Of a stretch of DNA of 64,000 nucleotides, positions 26,148-45,530 are shown in pieces. The stretch is taken from assembly GCA_033675545.1 (NCBI GenBank), contig JAWDGP010006875.1, positions 503,501 through 567,500 on the forward strand, given 5' to 3'. Under the pieces are notes generated by a model. That model had not been told where the DNA came from and did not search any database. It saw nothing but the letters and a program-made list of their open reading frames with translations. Numbering within the stretch: position 1 is the first letter of the stretch; every line of letters begins with the position of its first letter. The stretch is from Elysia crispata (lineage: Eukaryota; Mollusca; Gastropoda; Plakobranchidae). The translations under genes were made by a program, and so were the position numbers.

Positions 26148-26290
26148 CCACCAGGGAGGACCACTCTCGCCACACGCTACGGCTGTTATTAGAGGGAGCT
26201 GCTAGCATACCGGACTTGCTCTGACAACTCCCCGTAGGGGAAGCAATGGCGGGGGCGGGGCCTAAACATGGCGCCCTGTGGCGTGAAAGG
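26148..26290. promoter_or_regulatory. GC-rich patch with GC box and CTCF-like string
   Basis: GGGGGCGGGGCC at 26251-26262 is a perfect Sp1/KLF-type GC box. AATGGCGG precedes it, and CCACCAGGGAGGA at 26148-26160 resembles the CTCF core. The patch stands out from AT-rich flanks. A 141-codon minus-strand frame (26373-25948) overlaps it, but its composition is unremarkable and I match it to no family. Confidence 0.35.
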
Positions 26291-26399
26291 GCTAAAAGGG
26301 TTAAAACTAGGAGAGAAGAATACCCACAGGTGCGAGCTGCTCTAAGCACAAGTGATGCTCGGATGACTTCCATTGTAGAGCTGGCTGCTTAGGATGAAA

Positions 26400-27969
<1,570 letters not shown>

Positions 27970-28538
27970 ATTACAATAAGCCTCATCATCATTATATCGC
28001 CAACGTCATCATTTATGACGCATGATATCTGTTTTTTTTTAAAATACAAACCAAAATCTTGATAAATGTCAAAGATTTATTATTTCTACAGTCAAAAATG
28101 ATTTTTTTTTCATGTGCGTGTGTTTTGTATGGGTCTTGAAAATCACCGGTTACAAGACTGGGGCTGCGGCTTCGTCATCATCGTGGTTATGGACAGTTGA
28201 ACAGGATTAATTTTGATTTAACCGCAGCCTTCCCAATGCATAGTCGTTCGTAATTGTTTGATGGGCCCCAAGTCCTTCTCGAGGTACTGTGCGGAGATAT
28301 TGTGGTGCTAAAAGCTTAAGTGAGTGCAGCAGAGCTTGGCATTACTCACATGCAAACTGGCGATTCGTGAAATATTCCCTGCAAAGACTGTCAGTCACAG
28401 CCAACTGGTTTTCAATTTGCTTTTACCCAGCGTTTCTAAGTGAAGTTGGGCATGTTTATGATGAGTATTACATGATGAAAGGGAAATGGTTGAATTGAGT
28501 GAAGGGAAATTAAAAAAAAAAGATTAGAACATGTCATT
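27970..28538. other. Intergenic, nothing recognised
   Basis: Contains GGCTGCGG near 28163 and CCGCAGCC near 28223 as a short inverted pair; otherwise unremarkable. Confidence 0.5.
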
Positions 28539-28571
<33 letters not shown>

Positions 28572-28700
28572 TGAGAGCGAGAAAGAGAAAGAGAGACAGA
28601 GACAGAGAGCGAGAGAGAGAGACACACACACACACACAGACACAGACAGAGAGACGATGTGACCAAAAGAAAAATAATTATAAATAAATTATAAATCTAT

Positions 28701-28785
<85 letters not shown>
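28539..28785 (+). repeat. Two (GA)n tracts with impure GA/CA sequence between
   Basis: GA units at 28539-28560, impure GAAAGA/GACAGA/CACA units to about 28655, then a perfect AG tract at 28703-28785. Confidence 0.96.
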
Positions 28786-28788
<3 letters not shown>

Positions 28789-31130
28789 CAATATTCATTA
28801 TAAAAAATAAATTCATATCTCAATAGCCAGTACATTGTAATACACGGCTCATTAGAAACCTAGACGGATTACACTTCTTTCCTTTTGTTTGTATCCTTGT
28901 GAACTAAACAGGTTTGCTTCGGTACCTTCGTTATGGGGATATTCGATGCTGTAGTCTAGCTCTGATTGTTTAAGCCAATCTTGCAAGTGACATAATGATC
29001 GCACAAAATTGAACCAAAAAACAGCCACAAAGAGCTTGAGGCGGTTGTCTGCTCAAAGTTATTAGATCAAATGAATCTGCTCCTCATCTTCAAGAGTGCT
29101 TCCGAATTACATAGCTTTTGTTGTACCTTCAATCCGGAAGTAAATGAGTCAGATGCATTATGGACTCACGATCCTACATACAGAGGTTTTTCATAGGAAA
29201 TTCGAGATAGACTTGGTTTTTGGGCTGTCCTGATAAATTATGCTTGAATTTTTTAGCAATATACTTCGTTAAACAACCCCATAAATTTTATGTTTTTTAA
29301 ACAGCCCCACATCCGCACCGTTTTCTTCTCAGGCACTTTTTTTTCTTTTCTTGCAAAGTAACTCTTTTTGCATCGCAAATTAACACATACGCTTCAAAGA
29401 GTATTGAAAAAAGAAATCGGAGTTTGATAAATGTATTATTGAAGTAAATGCATTAACTAGACATGGTTTATTTTTTTCCATGTAAAACAGTTTCCAAAAT
29501 TTGAAACCGAAAACAGGGACTTTGCTAGCATAAGTTAGAGAAAAAGATGTGAATGTCTGAAAAAAAAATAATTATCAGCGAGTAATTTTGCGAAAGAAAA
29601 AGGTTCCAATATTACTTCACTTTTGAATAGCTTATTTTTAGGTATAGCCCAAAAAGAAAAAAAAAGAATAGAAACTGCACTTTATCACATCCAAATTAAT
29701 ACATTCGACACAGATTTTGATTACGAACGATCATCAGATCATAAGATATGATATTCGATTCCAAGTTCTTGGGTGACTGGGGAATCGTTGGAAAAAAAGG
29801 TCTAAAAAAAAAAAACTATTAAATGTTAGAAAAGAGTCAGCCAAAATCCATAATGCCCTTTCTCTTTGGTAACAAATGAGAAAAAACAAGGGAAAACAAA
29901 ATAGTTTGATGTAAACGCTAGTTTAAGACAACATCAGAACGATAACGCTCCGCCATTTAAGGCATAATAGCCAAAGATTTTAATTAACTTTTGCAAACCA
30001 AAGTTAGGTTAGAATGGCTCAAGCGGAAAGGCCATATTATTGTTTGGTAAAGACCGGCTTTCATATTATAACAATGGCACTTTAAGAAAAAAGACTTTCG
30101 TCTGTATCTTTATTGCACCAGACTTATGACATTCGTGCTGGATGGATGTGAACAGGGCTTGAAACAGATTGTTTGGCCTCTACTGAGTCCAAACTTTCTC
30201 ATCTCCAATCTGTTTCGATTGTCAAACTAAGCATTCACTTTTGCCATTAGAGAAAACATGACATTGATAACCTCCCACAACTATGCGGATTTATTATTTT
30301 TTGAATAAGGATAAACAGTATGATCCACTCAATAAGACTACGTCACTGTTTCTTAACAATTATTCGATTATGTATCTTTTATTAAAAGTGAGATTGTCCG
30401 AGGTGTATAACACGTATAACGATTTAATAGGTATGGTGACATCATCACTATTTTTTCTCCATTAAACTGGAGGCACAGCATGCATATTGTTTCAATAATT
30501 ATTTCAAATCGGATACGCACTATGGAGCGTAAAACGGCAAATATTGTTAATTTTATTTATCCCCGCACCCTGTTTACTTCAGCAAGGAGGGAACAAATCA
30601 GTTCCAATAATGAAAGACTATTTAGTCCATATCGAACAGTCTTAGAGTTTTTTAATCTTAAGCACATGTAAACTCATCCCCAGAGAGTGCCAAATAACAG
30701 AGAAAACTACGAAAAATATTTGCTTTCATATCTATTTGAAAGGTTGCCTTTAGAAAAAGAAAAAAAAAAAAAAAAGAAAGTGAAACTCGAACAGAACTGG
30801 TCTTTGATCTTGAACCTGCATTAGAACTGCCAGGGATGCATGTCACCCATGGTCTGTTTATATTTCAAATTGGTTTTTTTTTTTTTAATCTAGTTTTTAC
30901 TTCGTACATTAACAAATCTTTTGATTGACCCTGTCTTAAAATTTTGACAAGGATTATTAAATCGTACTAAAGAACTGTAAACAGCGAAATAGGAACAACC
31001 TGACGATCAATGTTAGTGTTGGCTCAAAAAAGCGTGTGGGAACTCACCATCCTGGTGGGATTTATGAAACAGCTACAGATTTTTTTTCGTTTTGTTTTGT
31101 GAAACCACTTCAATTGATAGATCCACAGAA
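28786..31130. other. Intergenic, nothing recognised
   Basis: AT-rich with many A and T runs; no exon, RNA gene or repeat family recognised. Confidence 0.55.
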
Positions 31131-31245
31131 AATGAGAGGAACCAGGTCCCACGTGTGATCCAAGTGAGATCCCTTGCGGCACCTGTGTGGGACAGAGATC
31201 AGAGGTCAAACACGAGCACTCTACTGCTCACTAGACCGTGAGTGC
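31130..31245 (-). repeat. Possible tRNA-derived SINE fragment
   Basis: On the minus strand around 31235-31185 the sequence reads GGTCTAGTGAGCAGTAGAGTG then CTCGTGTTTGACCTCTG, resembling the D-arm/A-box and anticodon region of a tRNA-derived SINE head. A clear B box (GGTTCGANNCC) is not present, so this is tentative. Confidence 0.3.
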
Positions 31246-31443
31246 TGGCTGGATCTGCTTGGATGGGTTACCTGGAGAGCTGGCCTTCTCGAGGACTGTT
31301 CACAGCATATTAGGGTGAGACGGTTTTTGTTTTTAGTGGAAGGGTGGAAGTTTTTACCGTAGGAAACCTTGAGATACACTTATTACAACTATGAGTTGGA
31401 GATAGCATAGATCGAGCCTCTAAGAAAAGGGAGAGAAGAGGAA

Positions 31444-31453
31444 GGGGGGGGGG

Positions 31454-31515
<62 letters not shown>
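31444..31515 (+). repeat. Poly-G followed by (GA)n
   Basis: 13-base G run at 31444-31456, then about 29 GA units. Confidence 0.96.
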
Positions 31516-31518
<3 letters not shown>

Positions 31519-32620
31519 GAAGATGCAGTGAGATATAAAGCATGGATAGAATAATTGTACATCATATATATATATATGTACATATATACACAGACAATTA
31601 GAGAGACATAAACAGAGAGAAAGGAAGAGGCAAAGATTGAAAGACTGAGAAAAAAAAGAGAGAAGCAGAGAGAGTAAGATGTTGGCTTTGTTGGATTAAA
31701 GTCTCAAAATAATTTTTGATAGACCTTTCCACAATTTAATTGGAAGAAATTGTAAACAAGGAAATAGAGGAGACGTATCGAGTGGAATTGGAAGAAAAAA
31801 AAGGAAATAAAGATGAAAATTGAATTTCATTACCACAAGTTTGTTCTGCGTCCATGTCGATTTTTTTTTTTATCAAGAGAGCTCTTCGTTTGAACAGTTG
31901 TACAAAGGATTTATGTTGTTTTTTACATTGGGTTGAAGAATTCTTTATACAATGAAAAAAAATATGACAAAGATAATTATGAATAGATAAAAAGTAGTTG
32001 GCTGCAATAAAACGAATAATTATCATTCATAAAATGTGAACAAAGCTATAAGCTTCTGACAGCAAAAGTCAAATCTTTAATAACTAAAAAAGCTTTGAAG
32101 AAAAATTTCTGGAAAGGCACAAGTCTGTGTTTATTTCAATCTCACTTAGTAGATATATCAAAAGGTATGACAGGTGGATTCATATCTACATTCAGAATAT
32201 TTTAGGAGACCATTTTTGAAATGTGTTTGATATACTTAATAATCTGAAAGAAGAAACTACTACAGGCATATCCTGAATTTCAGTCAAACCCTCGTAGATG
32301 GAGACAGATTGGAACGATGAGTATTCTAACTACTGATGCCATGGGTCAGATGCGGTGAGGATCTCCTCTTCTATCTAAATTAAGCGAAGATGGTTTGAAC
32401 TAAGTGTAGTGGGCGGGAACGGCCGTAAAGTAGCGCAGAGTATGATGATAAAAGAGCAGACGATAAAAGACTGACGCACCTGAGTGAGGCCAGCGGAAGC
32501 CAGCAACAATCACCAGAAATTACTGACTTTAGATTCTCGGCTACCCAGGGACGAGCTGCGCTAGTTCCGGTCTGCGGACAGGCAGACGTGAACCTTTGTG
32601 TGTCAAGCCATTGTCTTCTC
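31516..32620. other. Intergenic, nothing recognised
   Basis: AT-rich, with a short TA run near 31566 and impure GA-rich sequence at 31600-31680. Confidence 0.55.
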
Positions 32621-32624
32621 CACC

Positions 32625-32780
32625 CTGAAACAATGGCGGCCCGCTTGCTGAGGATTTATCTCAAACAAGAGGTCGCGTCCGGATTCAGAGAAGTTTCTGC
32701 TTGTGCTGGCTTTCCCTGCTGCCACAGATAAGAGTTCGACTGAGTCAGTCGGGCCTGTAACCAGCACACGGGCCTGGTGA
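32625..32780. promoter_or_regulatory. Motif-dense patch: YY1-like, GATA and palindromic AP-1 site
   Basis: AACAATGGCGGCCC near 32629, CAGATAAG (GATA type) near 32725, and GACTGAGTCAGTC at 32738-32750, a perfect 13-base palindrome around the AP-1 core TGAGTCA. The patch is richer in G and C than its flanks. Enhancer or promoter function is inferred. Confidence 0.35.
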
Positions 32781-33035
32781 TCCATTCCGATTCTATAATT
32801 AAGATTAAGCAGTTCGAGACTAGTCCAGCCATGTTCTCTCTTCATTTCCGCTTCCGCCTCTGTTTGATCTCGCTATCGAGATGTTCTTTTCTGTTCTGAG
32901 GGACAAAAGTAGTGGCTGAAGGTGAACAAAGAAACAGATGTAGGAAGACGGTAGGCCCATTGCGACAGTTCCACAGGATGAGATCACCGTTCAAGGTTAC
33001 TAAGCTGCATGTAGATGTGATGAATTATTGTGGGC

Positions 33036-33140
33036 GTCAGATAGGTCAATCGGTAGCATGTTTTACTGAAATGCAGGAGGTCTTGGGTTTAATTCTTTGC
33101 AAGGACATCTGGTAGAGCAGTGGGTTTTGATTCCATCCTA
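33036..33140 (+). repeat. Degenerate tRNA-derived SINE head
   Basis: TAGGTCAATCGG at 33042-33053 resembles a Pol III A box and GGGTTTAATTC at 33085-33095 resembles a B box, 31 nt apart as in a tRNA. The intervening CTGAAATGCAGGAGGTCT looks like an anticodon arm plus variable loop. A second partial head (GGTAGAGCAGTGGGTTTTGATTCC-like) follows at about 33111-33134. Substitutions in both boxes argue against a functional tRNA. Confidence 0.55.
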
Positions 33141-34640
33141 ACAGCCCCAGTTTTAGCTCTATTGATCGTAAAGCCGCTTCCGGCGTATCAGTATTATTTT
33201 TTTTTTCGGAAAATTCAGGAATCGTAAAATTTACCAAAATTTGCGAAGTGATAGTATGTAAAGTGATTGCAACCAACAAAATCAGAGAAAAATGAAATAA
33301 GGGAATGAATATGTTTTTAATTTTTCAGAAGTGACCGAAAAAGTCTCTTATTATCATACGCAATGGACCATTCATGCAAAGATCTATTGTTTCAGGTCAT
33401 CTAAAACTATGCAATATATATATTTTTTGAATAATTGGAAAGAACAAAGCAATTTTTGTTTATCATTTTAATTCAGTAGTTTGTTTTATTCAGAATCTTC
33501 CGAACTGCCTCCCATGAATAAATGAAATCAGAATTATAAATGCCGGTTATTAGATTTAGCCTAATTTTATTTTTCATTTAACTGTGATATAAGATCAAAA
33601 CGGACCAGATTTATTTATTTATCTTTCAACAAGCAATATTCTTTTTAAATTATTAGTCTTTCAAAGAAATGACCGCACGTGAACAGTTTAATTAAATACT
33701 GTTCTCGATTTCTTCAAAGCTGTGTCCAAGTGTATTTCAATACGTATGCTATTGTATTCCCGTCATTTTATGTGCTGTTTTGCATGTAGGATCCACTCAG
33801 TGTGGCCACTTTCCCCTAACATAAAACTGATCTATCTATCTATCTTTTCATCTCAGAACATAATATATCTGAGTTTCGGCTCTGTAAGCGCAGGTTAATC
33901 TGCAAGTCAGCGCTGACAGATGTGTTCCAATTTCGGTGTTCGGCTCTTACGACAAATAGTTCAGTGTATAAGCAGTGGTTGAAGTAGTTCTAAGTGAGAA
34001 TGGAAGGAAATTTTCATAGCGAACATAGGACCTTCGTTATTCGTCATATTAAATCCAACGAATCCTATTGTGCTCTTATGCCAATAAAGAGAGGAATTAC
34101 ACAGCGAAGTGTTTAACTGACCTGCGCGGCTGAGTCCTATACAGATTTTGATGTTTGACTTCCATTGCAAATCTTTTATGCAATAGTCCTGCCTTCATTT
34201 CAAATTGTGCCAATAAGCAGTTGCCCCTAACCTAGCCTGCCGATACCTTCATCACAGGCATTAAGACCCAGCAGAAGTTGACAACTTCAAGTGGCCCCCT
34301 CTAGGACGAGATCTAGATGTCCCTGATAAAGCGACGCATGACTTCCCAGGTTCAGAAGGCGGGGAGAGAGAAAGTTTGCGGCAGTAAGGTCGCCTCAGAT
34401 GGTCCGACCGATAACCTCTGTGTGGATACCCGACTGAAAGCTTCCAGTGTTCGCCAGGAGAAAGATATCTGCCAGTTAAGCCTAATCCCAGGTATGGCGG
34501 GAGATACCTCTCGCTGGTGGAGATTGTAGGCTACACAGGACGAAATAGCCAGATCGCTGACCATAGATCGGGGTAGATAACGGGTACCCTGTCACTTCCA
34601 TCAACCTAAAATACTAGCTCCGTGTCTTCTCTAAGCATAT
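33141..34640. other. Intergenic, nothing recognised
   Basis: AT-rich to about 34200, then a GC-richer 300-bp portion (34250-34600) without recognisable coding or RNA signal. Confidence 0.5.
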
Positions 34641-34643
34641 TTA

Positions 34644-34690
34644 TTATGGCGGTCAGGCATTAACGACTCTGCGCATGTCCGGAAGTCAAT
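34644..34690. promoter_or_regulatory. YY1/NRF1/ETS-like motif trio
   Basis: Within about 45 bp: ATTATGGCGG (YY1-like), TGCGCATG (NRF1-like, 34670-34677) and TCCGGAAGT (ETS, 34678-34686). This combination is typical of CpG-type housekeeping promoters in animals, yet no gene was recognised beside it. Confidence 0.35.
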
Positions 34691-34699
34691 CTACCGAGA

Positions 34700-39439
<4,740 letters not shown>

Positions 39440-39739
39440 TTCTCTCTATCTATATATCTGTCTCTTTCTCCTTTTTTCTTTTTCTCTGTCACTCTCTTTC
39501 TGTGTCTTTCTCTAAATGTCTCTTTATTTCTTTCTCTCTCATTCTCCTTTAACTGCCATCTCTCTGTGTACTTGTATATCTCTTTCTACCTTTTAATCAT
39601 TTTATGTCTATCATCTACTCTCATTTTTTTCCAGCTCCTTCCAATCATCCACTCAATTCTCTATCCTCCCCTTTCTATCTCACCTGTACTCGCTCTATCT
39701 TTTCTCTTTCTCTCAAAATGATTCCACTTTGTTGCTATA

Positions 39740-40607
<868 letters not shown>

Positions 40608-40675
40608 CACACATCCTCTTCCTCTTCCTCATTAACCCAAACATTATCCTCATGCGCTCTCTGTCTGCCTGTCCA

Positions 40676-40677
<2 letters not shown>

Positions 40678-40767
<90 letters not shown>
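40678..40767 (+). repeat. Compound (TGTC)n(TC)n microsatellite
   Basis: About eight TGTC units, then about 29 TC units. Confidence 0.97.
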
Positions 40768-40770
<3 letters not shown>

Positions 40771-41147
40771 CCCGCCTTGTTTGTCTTTCTCAGTTTAGCC
40801 TCGTGATCAATGCACTCCATCTCTCTTTCTCTCGCAGCCTCTCCCCGGGGACCCAATATCCCATATCCCTTTCCTTCTCCCCATCTCCCCCAGCCTCGCC
40901 TGTGCCTCTCCAATCACTCTCTTCTCCCCCACCCCAACACTTTGATCCCAACTCCATTTATCGACTTGAAAACAAAGGAACCGTCAGTGATAATGACCCC
41001 TTCCAGATTGAATCGGGCAAAACAATTAATTTCCAGGCGATCAGTTTCCTCGGCCTCCCACATCGGACTTCTGAGATGTTAGGCGCAGTCAATTTTTGTA
41101 GACCCACATATTCTCTACGATGTCGGAGACAGTTTCCCCAGCTCCCT

Positions 41148-41338
<191 letters not shown>

Positions 41339-41349
41339 TCTCTCTTTCC

Positions 41350-42706
41350 CCACCTCCCCCCCCACACACAATCCTATCGCTCCCTATCGTTTTGCCGCTA
41401 CACACTCGCAATCTGCAATGAATTGATAACTTTTTGTTTTGTTATACTCAAAAGGATTTTGGAAGAGATTAACTCCTTGTGCAAAGTTGCGCTTGGTGCT
41501 GTTTTAATTGAGAAAAAAAATATATGGATTTATTTCAAATCACTTCAGATTGCCCTTAAACGAAACTAGCTGTAATAATTAATAAATAAATAAATAAATA
41601 ATGACAATGTAAAATAGAAAATAATAATAAAAAAAAGTTTTCATTAATCATTGGAGATCATTATTTTTGTCAAATACATTCAATGGGTTTGTGTGTGAGT
41701 GGTTTTTGCTTGTACATTGCATGCTAAAAATTATAGTTTATCAAAGAGCGACCCTTTTATAAAGTGAAGCAGTAATATTGTTCTGTAAACAGCCATTACA
41801 GATTGTAACATTTCTGAACAAACACACTAATAAAGATTTATAATTATGATATTTACATCGCTGCCTTTTTGTTTAATATTATTTAACCCTTAAAGCAAAG
41901 ATAAATAATAAATCTTCACAGTATGCGCCTATTGCATACATTTATATTTCCTAATTTTCTTTTCTTCTTTGCAGCCGGTGATCAGTAAGTACGACTAATT
42001 TATTATTGTCCTATTGTATTTTTTTGTCTAAAATTTCATAGAGCCATTGATCCAGTGACCCACTGATGTACAATATGTACATAAATCCTGGTTATTCTGA
42101 TTTTGCGACCGCGACAAATTAATGATTCCACACATTCCAGGTCATGTGACTTACTCTACAGTTACTAGCGTCCCCAGGCCCATCTAAAAGGGCAGTAACT
42201 GCCGTGCCTTGGGAAGAATTGAAATAATGTGTTTTAAATGTCTTTTCTAAATGGCCAAGGAAGGGGGAAAGGGGGAATCGAGGGCTATTATATAATCCAG
42301 GTGTAAGAGATGATGATCTATAGTTATGCTCAGAATGGGTTCATGATATAAAATATCCGAAAATCGTTCGGTTTTTTTTTGTATTATATTAATATATTCT
42401 TAAAAGACGATCACAAATAGTTGTGTTGTAAATATAAATATGGATTTTATAAAATGTATTTGCTTTTCAGGATAGAAAAGCATTGACGATTTATAAAATT
42501 CTGAATAAGATGAAAATGATGTCCGCGACTGCAACATTTAATTAAATATTGTAAGTTTTAGAGATTTTAATCTAAAGTGAAATAGCGGGTGGCACGAAAA
42601 CAGATGTATATACTACACACAGAAATCTAAACATACCGCAGCGCTCACTTAGTCAGGCCATAAGATGTTCAGACCAACTGGTACAAACTGTCCAGGCATT
42701 CCTTTC
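41350..42706. other. Intergenic; possible microexon at 41975-41984
   Basis: AT-rich sequence, with an AAATA run at about 41578-41600. The only notable signal is the strong acceptor and donor pair around 41975-41984. Confidence 0.45.
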
Positions 42707-42707
42707 C

Positions 42708-42778
<71 letters not shown>
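42707..42778 (+). repeat. (CAA)n microsatellite
   Basis: About 24 CAA units. Minus-strand frames read poly-Leu or poly-Val and are not genes. Confidence 0.98.
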
Positions 42779-43034
42779 AAAGATAATGTATAAAAATAAA
42801 GCAATAATAAAAAAAAGAAGAAAGAAGAAAGAAAATGTAAAAGAATATTTTCTGTTTCGCCCCGGCAGATAAGGCAATGTGAAGCAGATAAGATCTCATA
42901 ACGTCATTCGTCAAGCGATCAGTTTTTTTCTCTTCCCAGCTGAAGGATCGTGATAGACAGAGGTGAACATATTAAATTGCTGAAGCTAAAAAGTGTTTCA
43001 TTTGTCTATTCTTAAATATTTAAAAATTCAACCA

Positions 43035-43036
<2 letters not shown>

Positions 43037-43124
<88 letters not shown>
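43037..43124 (+). repeat. (TC)n microsatellite
   Basis: About 44 units, ending in a C run. Confidence 0.98.
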
Positions 43125-43126
<2 letters not shown>

Positions 43127-43206
43127 CCACCTTCCTTTTATTTTGCCCATGTAACTTTATGTTTGCCTCTCTAACTGTTTATCAATATAACTATCTGTAT
43201 GTGCAC

Positions 43207-43225
43207 CTCTCTGTCTGTCTGTCTG

Positions 43226-43318
<93 letters not shown>
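43207..43318 (+). repeat. (TGTC)n(TC)n impure microsatellite
   Basis: TGTC and TGTCTC units grade into CT units with a single CTGT interruption. Confidence 0.96.
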
Positions 43319-43369
43319 AATCTCACCCAAACTCACCCTCCTTTTCTTTTATCCTATGTCATGTGTCTT

Positions 43370-43482
43370 TGCCTGTTGTCTTTGAATCGGTCAGAGAACA
43401 CACACAAATTGAACTCCTCTTTGTCTGTTGTCTTTGAATCGGTCAGAGGACAAACACAAATTGAACTCCTCTTTGTCTGTTA
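43370..43482 (+). repeat. 52-bp minisatellite, about 2.2 copies
   Basis: The unit beginning TTTGTCTGTTGTCTTTGAAT recurs with a period of 52 bp: TTTGAATCGG starts at 43381 and again at 43433, and both copies end ...AAATTGAACTCCTC. A third partial copy starts at about 43472. The two full units differ at only a few bases, so the duplication is recent. Confidence 0.85.
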
Positions 43483-43489
43483 TCGTGTC

Positions 43490-45420
43490 AGGCAATCATA
43501 ACTCCAGGCCTAATCTTTCCTAATGAGATAATGGATCAACCAGGTAGCCGTGTTCTAACTCACCAGATGATGGCAACAAAACCGGAAGCTGCACACGACT
43601 GACGATATGTTTCTGGTTGACCGATCCACGAAATGTTTTAGTATTTCATTTTCTAGACGGGTTAAGCGATTGCTGAGGCCTTTGTTTTTAAAAGTAATAT
43701 CGATACTCAAAAATCGAAACCCGTCCTAACGATTTGACTAGTTTTATCTACGGATTATTATAAATTGTAAATTAGCGACCAAAAAATAATGATGATTTTT
43801 TTTTTGCTTTGGATTGCCCCAAATCATCGATTCTTCAGTTTGAGAGTTGAAATTACGGTATTCGATAGGCGCTAATTATTAAAAAAAATTGCACCAGAAT
43901 ATTGGAGATGCCATCTTAATCAGACAGAAGAAGATCATGTTAGATATACAAACGTGTAACAATATTGTTGTGATGCTCTAGAGGTATAAACAGATTGTGA
44001 CAGATTGTGGTTACACAAATTGATATTGGAAAATCATTAAGAGGACAGATAAAAAGATAGATAGATACTTAGATAGAAAGAGAGGTAGAGAAAAAGTTAA
44101 TAGATAGATATAACTATAATGAATTGACACATATATGTTTACATGAAAACAATTTTTCTAGAAAGAGAACAGCTGATAGTATTGATTAAAATATGCGGGA
44201 ATTAAAAAAAAAATTAAATTAATTTTAGTAATCAGAACATAAATAAGTGAATAGAAACGAAATAGAGCGATCGAGCGATAAACAGAAAGAGAGGAAGAGA
44301 GAGAGAGAACGAGAGGGAGGGAGAGACAAGGAGAGAAACAAAGAGAGAGAGATTGAAAGGAAGAGTTAGAGAGAGATAATTAATGGGGAGGGGGTCCTTT
44401 ACATAAATCTATAAATACAAAACCCTGATTGACAAACTGTTCTATTATTATTTTAAACAGATCGGAAAAAAAATTGTTAGATGAGACAAGTTAGTGAAGG
44501 AGTTAGAACTAAGAGTATAAACTTATCTACCATTAAACTCAATGATACCCAAAGACCTCCTCCACATCCATATCTCGCTGTAGGAATACAATAACAGTTT
44601 ATATTCTACACGGCGACGATCGTGCAAACCGGCTGTCCTCACTCACTGCACAGCCTGCTCGCCGGAACTGCATCAGCACGCGACCTAGTTCCGGTAACCA
44701 GATACCGCGACACTTTCACGTCGTCGCTCACTGGGTCACGTGACTGTCAGGGTTTAGGCGGCGCAGTGTCCTGGCCCAGCTCAAAAGGCACACGTCAGCC
44801 CACAATAGTCTAATGACACTCTTTTCTGGTTTCTTCCATTGCTGCTATGCACGGACGTCATTCAGCTGTTAAACCTATGGAAGAAAATGGCTCAGAATTG
44901 ATGACAGAGGGAAGTCTGTTGGTGACAGAGTAGCCTGGTATGGGAATTTAAGGTAGATAATGATATGTTGGTGGTAGATGTTCTGTTGTACATTAGGTGA
45001 AGGCTTGGTGTCTTGTAAAGAACAGGTTCAACACAGGGTGACCGCTGGTCTCGACTACAGATCGATGTGAATGGAGGGGAAGTAGAAACTTTCAGGGATC
45101 AACAAATAGTTTCATAGATAGATGAATAGATAAAAAATTAGATAGATAGGTGAGAGGATATATAAAAAGATTGAAAAAGAGGACTAGGTGTATGTCAATA
45201 TTATTTCTTTGAAAATTAATATTGTTGGTCGCTATATATACACATTATTTTTTTTTTTTTGAGAGTCTAAACTCACCGAGACCAATTTTCTCGAAAATCC
45301 TTACACTAGTTTGTAATCAATTAAATTGAGGACGATAATATTATAACGATATTTATGACTATCCCAAATTGAGACGAATATCCGCGATTGAAATCTAAAT
45401 ACCTGCACAATGAGATATGA
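43490..45420. other. Intergenic, nothing firmly recognised
   Basis: AT-rich with impure GATA units near 44060 and impure GA near 44285-44375. The exact palindrome GTCACGTGAC at 44735-44744 (CLEAR/E-box type) lies in a GC-richer patch at 44610-44800. Confidence 0.5.
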
Positions 45421-45421
45421 T

Positions 45422-45530
45422 CGCCGGTGGCTGTGGGGTTGGAATGTCCGCCTTAAAATCCCCAGGGATATTCTTCACGGGTTTGTTCCTCACATCGTCG
45501 GTTGGCGAGTTCAAGGCCTCATCTGTGCCA
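45422..45530 (+). repeat. Possible tRNA-Leu/Ser-type SINE head
   Basis: GGTGGCTGTGGGGTTGG at 45426 followed by GTCCGCCTTAAAATCC resembles the D arm and anticodon arm of a tRNA with a long variable arm. GCGAGTTCAAGGCCTC at 45505-45520 resembles the T arm/B box. The extra length between boxes and the mismatches indicate a SINE or tRNA pseudogene, not a tRNA gene. Confidence 0.4.

Noticed and set aside
25948..26373. 141-codon minus-strand frame as a gene
   Set aside because: No recognisable domain, no matching exon nearby, and low-complexity Leu/Ser/Phe at its end. Kept only as a point to test.
30012..30070. tRNA-like start TGGCTCAAGCGG near 30020
   Set aside because: No B box at a suitable distance and no foldable arms, so it is likely chance.
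33042..33095. Functional tRNA gene
   Set aside because: Both promoter boxes carry mismatches and the acceptor arms do not pair, so SINE or pseudogene is preferred.
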